Positions 7,588 through 10,437 of a DNA stretch of 10,437 nucleotides are shown here, piece after piece (within the stretch, counting starts at the first letter, position 1; every line of letters begins with the position of its first letter). Both the position numbers and the translations under genes were made by a program. Where the stretch lies: NCBI GenBank assembly GCA_937995835.1, contig CALKIV010000090.1, positions 1 to 10,437 on the forward strand. Reading direction: 5' to 3'. Origin of the DNA: an uncultured Dysgonomonas sp. (lineage in GTDB: Bacteria > Bacteroidota > Bacteroidia > Bacteroidales > Dysgonomonadaceae). Below the pieces are notes generated by a model that saw only the letters and a list, made by a program, of their open reading frames with translations, was not told the DNA's origin and searched no databases.

Positions 7588-8454
7588 ATGAAAAAAATAA
7601 TATATTTATTAATCGCATTTCTAGCCATTGCAGGACTAGAATCATGCAACGATTCCAAACCATTGGAATTAAATGTAATGACCTTTAATATAAGATACGA
7701 CAATTCAGAAGATAGCTTGAATAACTGGAAGTATAGAAAAGAAGTGGTCGCCCAAACTGTTCTGAATTATGATGTAGACATTTTAGGGACACAGGAAGTT
7801 TTAGCCAATCAATTAAAAGATATGAAAATTGCTCTTTCTGACTATAAAGCAATAGGCGTGGGACGAGAAGATGGAATAGCAGCAGGAGAATTTAGTGCTT
7901 TGTTTTATAAAAAAGATAAATTTAAAGAAATAGAATCTGGCACATTTTGGTTGAGCCAAACCCCCGACATTGCAGGCTCTAAAGGATGGGATGCGGCTTG
8001 CGAGCGCGTTGCCACTTGGGCTTTTTTGGAAGATGTGGCAACTCAAAAACGCTTTTTTGCCATCAATACACACCTTGATCATGTAGGTGCAGAGGCACGC
8101 ATCAATGGGGTAAAACTAATGCTAGAAAAAGCGCATGAAAAGGCTGGAGATTTGCCTGTTGTTTTGACAGGAGATTTCAATTCCGAACCATCCTCCGATG
8201 TAGTTCAATTTATTACGAGTGATTTAATTCCTAACAAATTGATAAGCACAAGAGATCATGCTATTGAGAAAAAAGACAAAGGATGGACATTCCATGATTT
8301 TGAACATTTGCCTAGCGACCAAAGACAATACATAGATTATATATTTGTAAGCAAAGATGTACAAGTGTTGAATTATGAAGTAGTGGATGAAAAACTTAAT
8401 GATATTTTAGTTTCAGATCACAACCCAGTGGTAGCCAAAATTATAATAAAATAA
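7588..8454 (+). CDS. Lipoprotein EEP-family metal-dependent phosphoesterase
   Basis: This is a second endonuclease/exonuclease/phosphatase-fold hydrolase, 288 residues long, of the type often found in Bacteroidota glycan loci. The signal peptide ends in GLESC (Cys20), so unlike the enzyme at 2790 it is membrane-anchored; the following NDSKP gives only weak evidence for surface export. The catalytic motifs are complete: MTFNIRYDN (Asn34), TQEV (Gln69-Glu70), GEFSALFYKKDKF, NTHLDH (160-165), GDFNSEP (Asp196, Asn198), YIDYIF (Asp250) and SDHNPV (Asp277-His278). It starts 19 bp after the GH92 gene and ends 7 bp before the phosphatase fusion, so all three are probably made from one transcript. A role in releasing phosphate-linked groups from mannosides is inferred from these neighbours; the family is too broad for a substrate call from sequence. 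Confidence 0.92.
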   Translation: MKKIIYLLIAFLAIAGLESCNDSKPLELNVMTFNIRYDNSEDSLNNWKYRKEVVAQTVLNYDVDILGTQEVLANQLKDMKIALSDYKAIGVGREDGIAAGEFSALFYKKDKFKEIESGTFWLSQTPDIAGSKGWDAACERVATWAFLEDVATQKRFFAINTHLDHVGAEARINGVKLMLEKAHEKAGDLPVVLTGDFNSEPSSDVVQFITSDLIPNKLISTRDHAIEKKDKGWTFHDFEHLPSDQRQYIDYIFVSKDVQVLNYEVVDEKLNDILVSDHNPVVAKIIIK

Positions 8455-8461
8455 AATTCGA

Positions 8462-10402
8462 ATGAAAAAATATACAATAATTAGTCTTCTCCTTTTTCTT
8501 AGTATTCTTTTTAATTTTCAGCTTGTAGCTCAAGAAAGAATATTAATTCATTCACACAATGATTATGAAAGGAGAGTACCTTTTTACCAAGCCTATGCTC
8601 AACAAGTGTCATCTATCGAAGCAGATATACATGAGCACAATGGGCAGTTATTAGTTGCTCACGACAAAGAGGAGTTAACTACAGCGCAAACCATTGACGA
8701 GATGTATATAGCACCTTTAGTCAAGCTGTTCAATCTTAATGGAGATAAACCTTGGGCTAACTCTGACTATAAGTTATCATTGCTAGTAGATTTAAAAACG
8801 CCTGCTAATCCGACATTGGATATCTTGGTCGAAAAACTAAAGCAATATCCCAATGTGTTTGATCCCAAAGTTAATCCTTATGCTGTACAGGTAATTATTT
8901 CTGGTAATAGACCAGATTCGAAAGATTTTCACAATTATCCTTCATTTATTCTTTTCGATGGAGATCGATTGGACTACACTGCTAAAGAATTAGAAAAAAT
9001 AGCAATGATCAGTTTCTCTCTTCGTGACAATACAGATTGGAATGGGAAAGGAATTCTGAAAAAAGATCAACAAAAAAAGGTAAATAAACTGATTGCAGAT
9101 GTGCACAGTTTAGGCAAACCAATCCGTTTTTGGGCAGCACCTGATGGGGTGAATGCGTGGAATATGCTACACAATATGGGAGTAGACTATATCAATACAG
9201 ATATGCCCGAAGCCTGTGCAAGTTTCTTTAACAACTTTGAGAATAAGAATTTCACCATCAATGGGGATGCCTCACAGATAGCAGATGAAATACAACGTTA
9301 TGAAAAATTAGATAAGCTAACCTCAGGTTTTCAGGGGTTTAATAATAAGCTGCTACAACTAAGTAAAGGTATTGAAGTTTATAAACCGACTTATCTGAAT
9401 GATGGAACTACTAAACCAATAAAAAATATAATTCTATTGATAGGTGACGGAACGGGCATCAATCAACTCCAAGCAGCAGCAACGGTCAACAATCCGAAGT
9501 ATATAAATGGAATGGGATTGAGTATCTTCAACATGAAATATATTGGATTTCAAAACACAAGTGCTCAAGATTCATACACCACAGATTCTGCTGCTGGTGG
9601 CAGCGCTCTTGCCACAGGCAAAGAGCATGACAATCGCCATATCAGCATGAGCAACACGGGAGAGGCATACCCTTCGTTTACAGATTATATGTATGATGCT
9701 GGTTATGCATGTGGAGTGATTACCTTGGGTAACTTGGCAGATGCTACTCCTGCTGCTTTTTATGGACATTCTATTGAAAGAGACAATTCTGACGAAATAA
9801 CAGATTATCTACTTGAAGGGAAATTGACATTGTTGAATGGTGCAGGTATGCAGGTCTTTACAGAGAGAAACGATGGAAAGAATATTTTGAAAGAGTTAGA
9901 AAATAAAGGCTATCGAATTGCAACAAAAGTAGATGAAATAAACAAAGACAACAAAAAAGTTATTTGTGTAGACGAATTAATGGATTTGGCAGCTAGTGAA
10001 AAAACTTTGGACTTATTGGCTAAAGCTACTAAAGAAGGAATCGAAAAGCTACAACAAAACAGCGCCAAAGGTTTCTTCTTGATGGTGGAAGGTGCAAAAA
10101 TAGACTATGCAGGACATGCTAACTCATTGCCAGGATCGGTTGTTGAGACTTTCAGTTTCGACTTAGCTGTTAGTGAGGCATTAAAGTTCGCAGACAGCAA
10201 TGGCGAAACACTTGTTATCGTTACTGGCGATCATGAAACAGGAGGACTTACCTTTGTGGATGGCAACTTCAATACAGGCTCTATTACAGCCCATTATGGA
10301 ACGGATGATCATACTGCGCAAATGTTGCCTGTATTTGCTTATGGTCCAGGTGCTATGGAGTTTATGGGAGTTTATAAGAACACTTGTATATCTTCAAACT
10401 AA
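8462..10402 (+). CDS. Exported fusion of a PI-PLC/GDPD-like phosphodiesterase domain and an alkaline phosphatase
   Basis: A signal peptide (cleavage near LVA|QE, residues 23-25) precedes two domains. Residues 26 to about 262 resemble the PI-PLC-like/GDPD superfamily, probably the uncharacterised AIM6-like branch: HSHNDYE (His30, His32), EADIHE (Glu53, Asp55) and VAHD (His67-Asp68) match the two-histidine plus Glu/Asp metal pattern, and the domain ends with YINTDMPE. After a linker, residues from about 319 form an alkaline phosphatase: LLIGDGTG (Asp329), TTDSAAGG with nucleophile Ser376, VEGAKIDYAGH (Glu543, Asp548, His552, with E. coli PhoA spacing), TGDHETGG (Asp590-His591) and DDHTAQM (His617). 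The E. coli Lys328 position is Tyr549. Both active sites look intact. One chain could thus cut a phosphodiester and then free phosphate (inference). The last residues look frameshifted. The start lies 7 bp after the upstream gene. Confidence 0.92.
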   Translation: MKKYTIISLLLFLSILFNFQLVAQERILIHSHNDYERRVPFYQAYAQQVSSIEADIHEHNGQLLVAHDKEELTTAQTIDEMYIAPLVKLFNLNGDKPWANSDYKLSLLVDLKTPANPTLDILVEKLKQYPNVFDPKVNPYAVQVIISGNRPDSKDFHNYPSFILFDGDRLDYTAKELEKIAMISFSLRDNTDWNGKGILKKDQQKKVNKLIADVHSLGKPIRFWAAPDGVNAWNMLHNMGVDYINTDMPEACASFFNNFENKNFTINGDASQIADEIQRYEKLDKLTSGFQGFNNKLLQLSKGIEVYKPTYLNDGTTKPIKNIILLIGDGTGINQLQAAATVNNPKYINGMGLSIFNMKYIGFQNTSAQDSYTTDSAAGGSALATGKEHDNRHISMSNTGEAYPSFTDYMYDAGYACGVITLGNLADATPAAFYGHSIERDNSDEITDYLLEGKLTLLNGAGMQVFTERNDGKNILKELENKGYRIATKVDEINKDNKKVICVDELMDLAASEKTLDLLAKATKEGIEKLQQNSAKGFFLMVEGAKIDYAGHANSLPGSVVETFSFDLAVSEALKFADSNGETLVIVTGDHETGGLTFVDGNFNTGSITAHYGTDDHTAQMLPVFAYGPGAMEFMGVYKNTCISSN

Positions 10403-10422
10403 TGTTCACCATTAGTGCTTAA
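10385..10422 (+). other. Out-of-frame continuation of the alkaline phosphatase C-terminus
   Basis: Alkaline phosphatases of this type usually end with a block like NT-D/E-IF-K followed by a short helix. The annotated frame reads KNTCISSN and stops at 10400-10402. A different frame from base 10390 reads IFKLMFTISA and stops at 10420-10422. Removing one TA from the TATA at 10387-10390 joins the two as NTCIFKLMFTISA. This suggests a 2-base duplication near the 3' end, genuine or a sequencing error, which costs only the last few residues. Confidence 0.5.
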
Positions 10423-10437
10423 GTGTTTTTCATTTCA

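Noticed and set aside
10200..10415. Separate 71-residue overlapping gene at the 3' end
   Set aside because: It lies in another frame of the conserved alkaline phosphatase and has no recognisable features; it is not the frame that continues the phosphatase tail.
10403..10437. Terminator after the alkaline phosphatase (GTTTTT near 10424-10429)
   Set aside because: There is a short T-run but no convincing stem in front of it; the nearby CTTAAG palindrome is only 6 bp and the window ends.
1..10437. CRISPR array, tRNA, rRNA or insertion sequence
   Set aside because: I saw no regularly spaced repeats, RNA gene signatures or transposase-like coding sequence; nearly the whole window is accounted for by seven genes.

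Overview
The window is the body of a polysaccharide utilization locus (PUL) from a member of the Bacteroidota, most likely an AT-rich gut or host-associated Bacteroidales species. The evidence is a SusC-type TonB-dependent transporter end followed directly by a SusD-family lipoprotein, Bacteroidota-style lipoprotein signals, AT-rich gaps without strong Shine-Dalgarno sequences, and a GH92 glycosidase. All seven genes lie on the + strand and most are very closely spaced, so they probably form one operon. The 5' end of susC and any regulator lie outside the window.

Layout: 1-1076 is the C-terminal part of a SusC-like outer-membrane transporter. 1095-2732 is its SusD-like partner. A perfect 12-bp inverted repeat (2741-2773) separates the transport pair from the processing genes. 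2790-3629 is an exported endonuclease/exonuclease/phosphatase (EEP)-fold hydrolase. 3641-4522 is a lipoprotein of unknown family with a surface-export-like signal; by eye it resembles an EEP fold that has lost its catalytic motifs. A 106-bp gap (4523-4628) holds a repeated HindIII-cored 9-mer and a 13-bp inverted repeat. 4629-7568 is a GH92 exo-alpha-mannosidase lipoprotein with C-terminal chitobiase-C-like and PA14-like modules. 7588-8454 is a second, lipoprotein-anchored EEP hydrolase. 8462-10402 is a two-domain enzyme that joins a PI-PLC/GDPD-like phosphodiesterase domain to a complete alkaline phosphatase, apparently frameshifted in its last residues.

How the genes may work together (inference): SusCD captures and imports a mannose-containing glycan and GH92 trims alpha-mannose. 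The unusual part is the density of phosphoester chemistry: two EEP enzymes, one possible EEP pseudoenzyme, a PLC/GDPD-like domain and an alkaline phosphatase surround one alpha-mannosidase. This fits a locus for a phosphorylated or phosphodiester-linked mannoside, such as phosphomannan, a GPI-anchor-type glycan or another inositol- or glycerol-phosphate-linked mannoside, and it could supply both sugar and phosphate. The substrate cannot be settled from the sequence.
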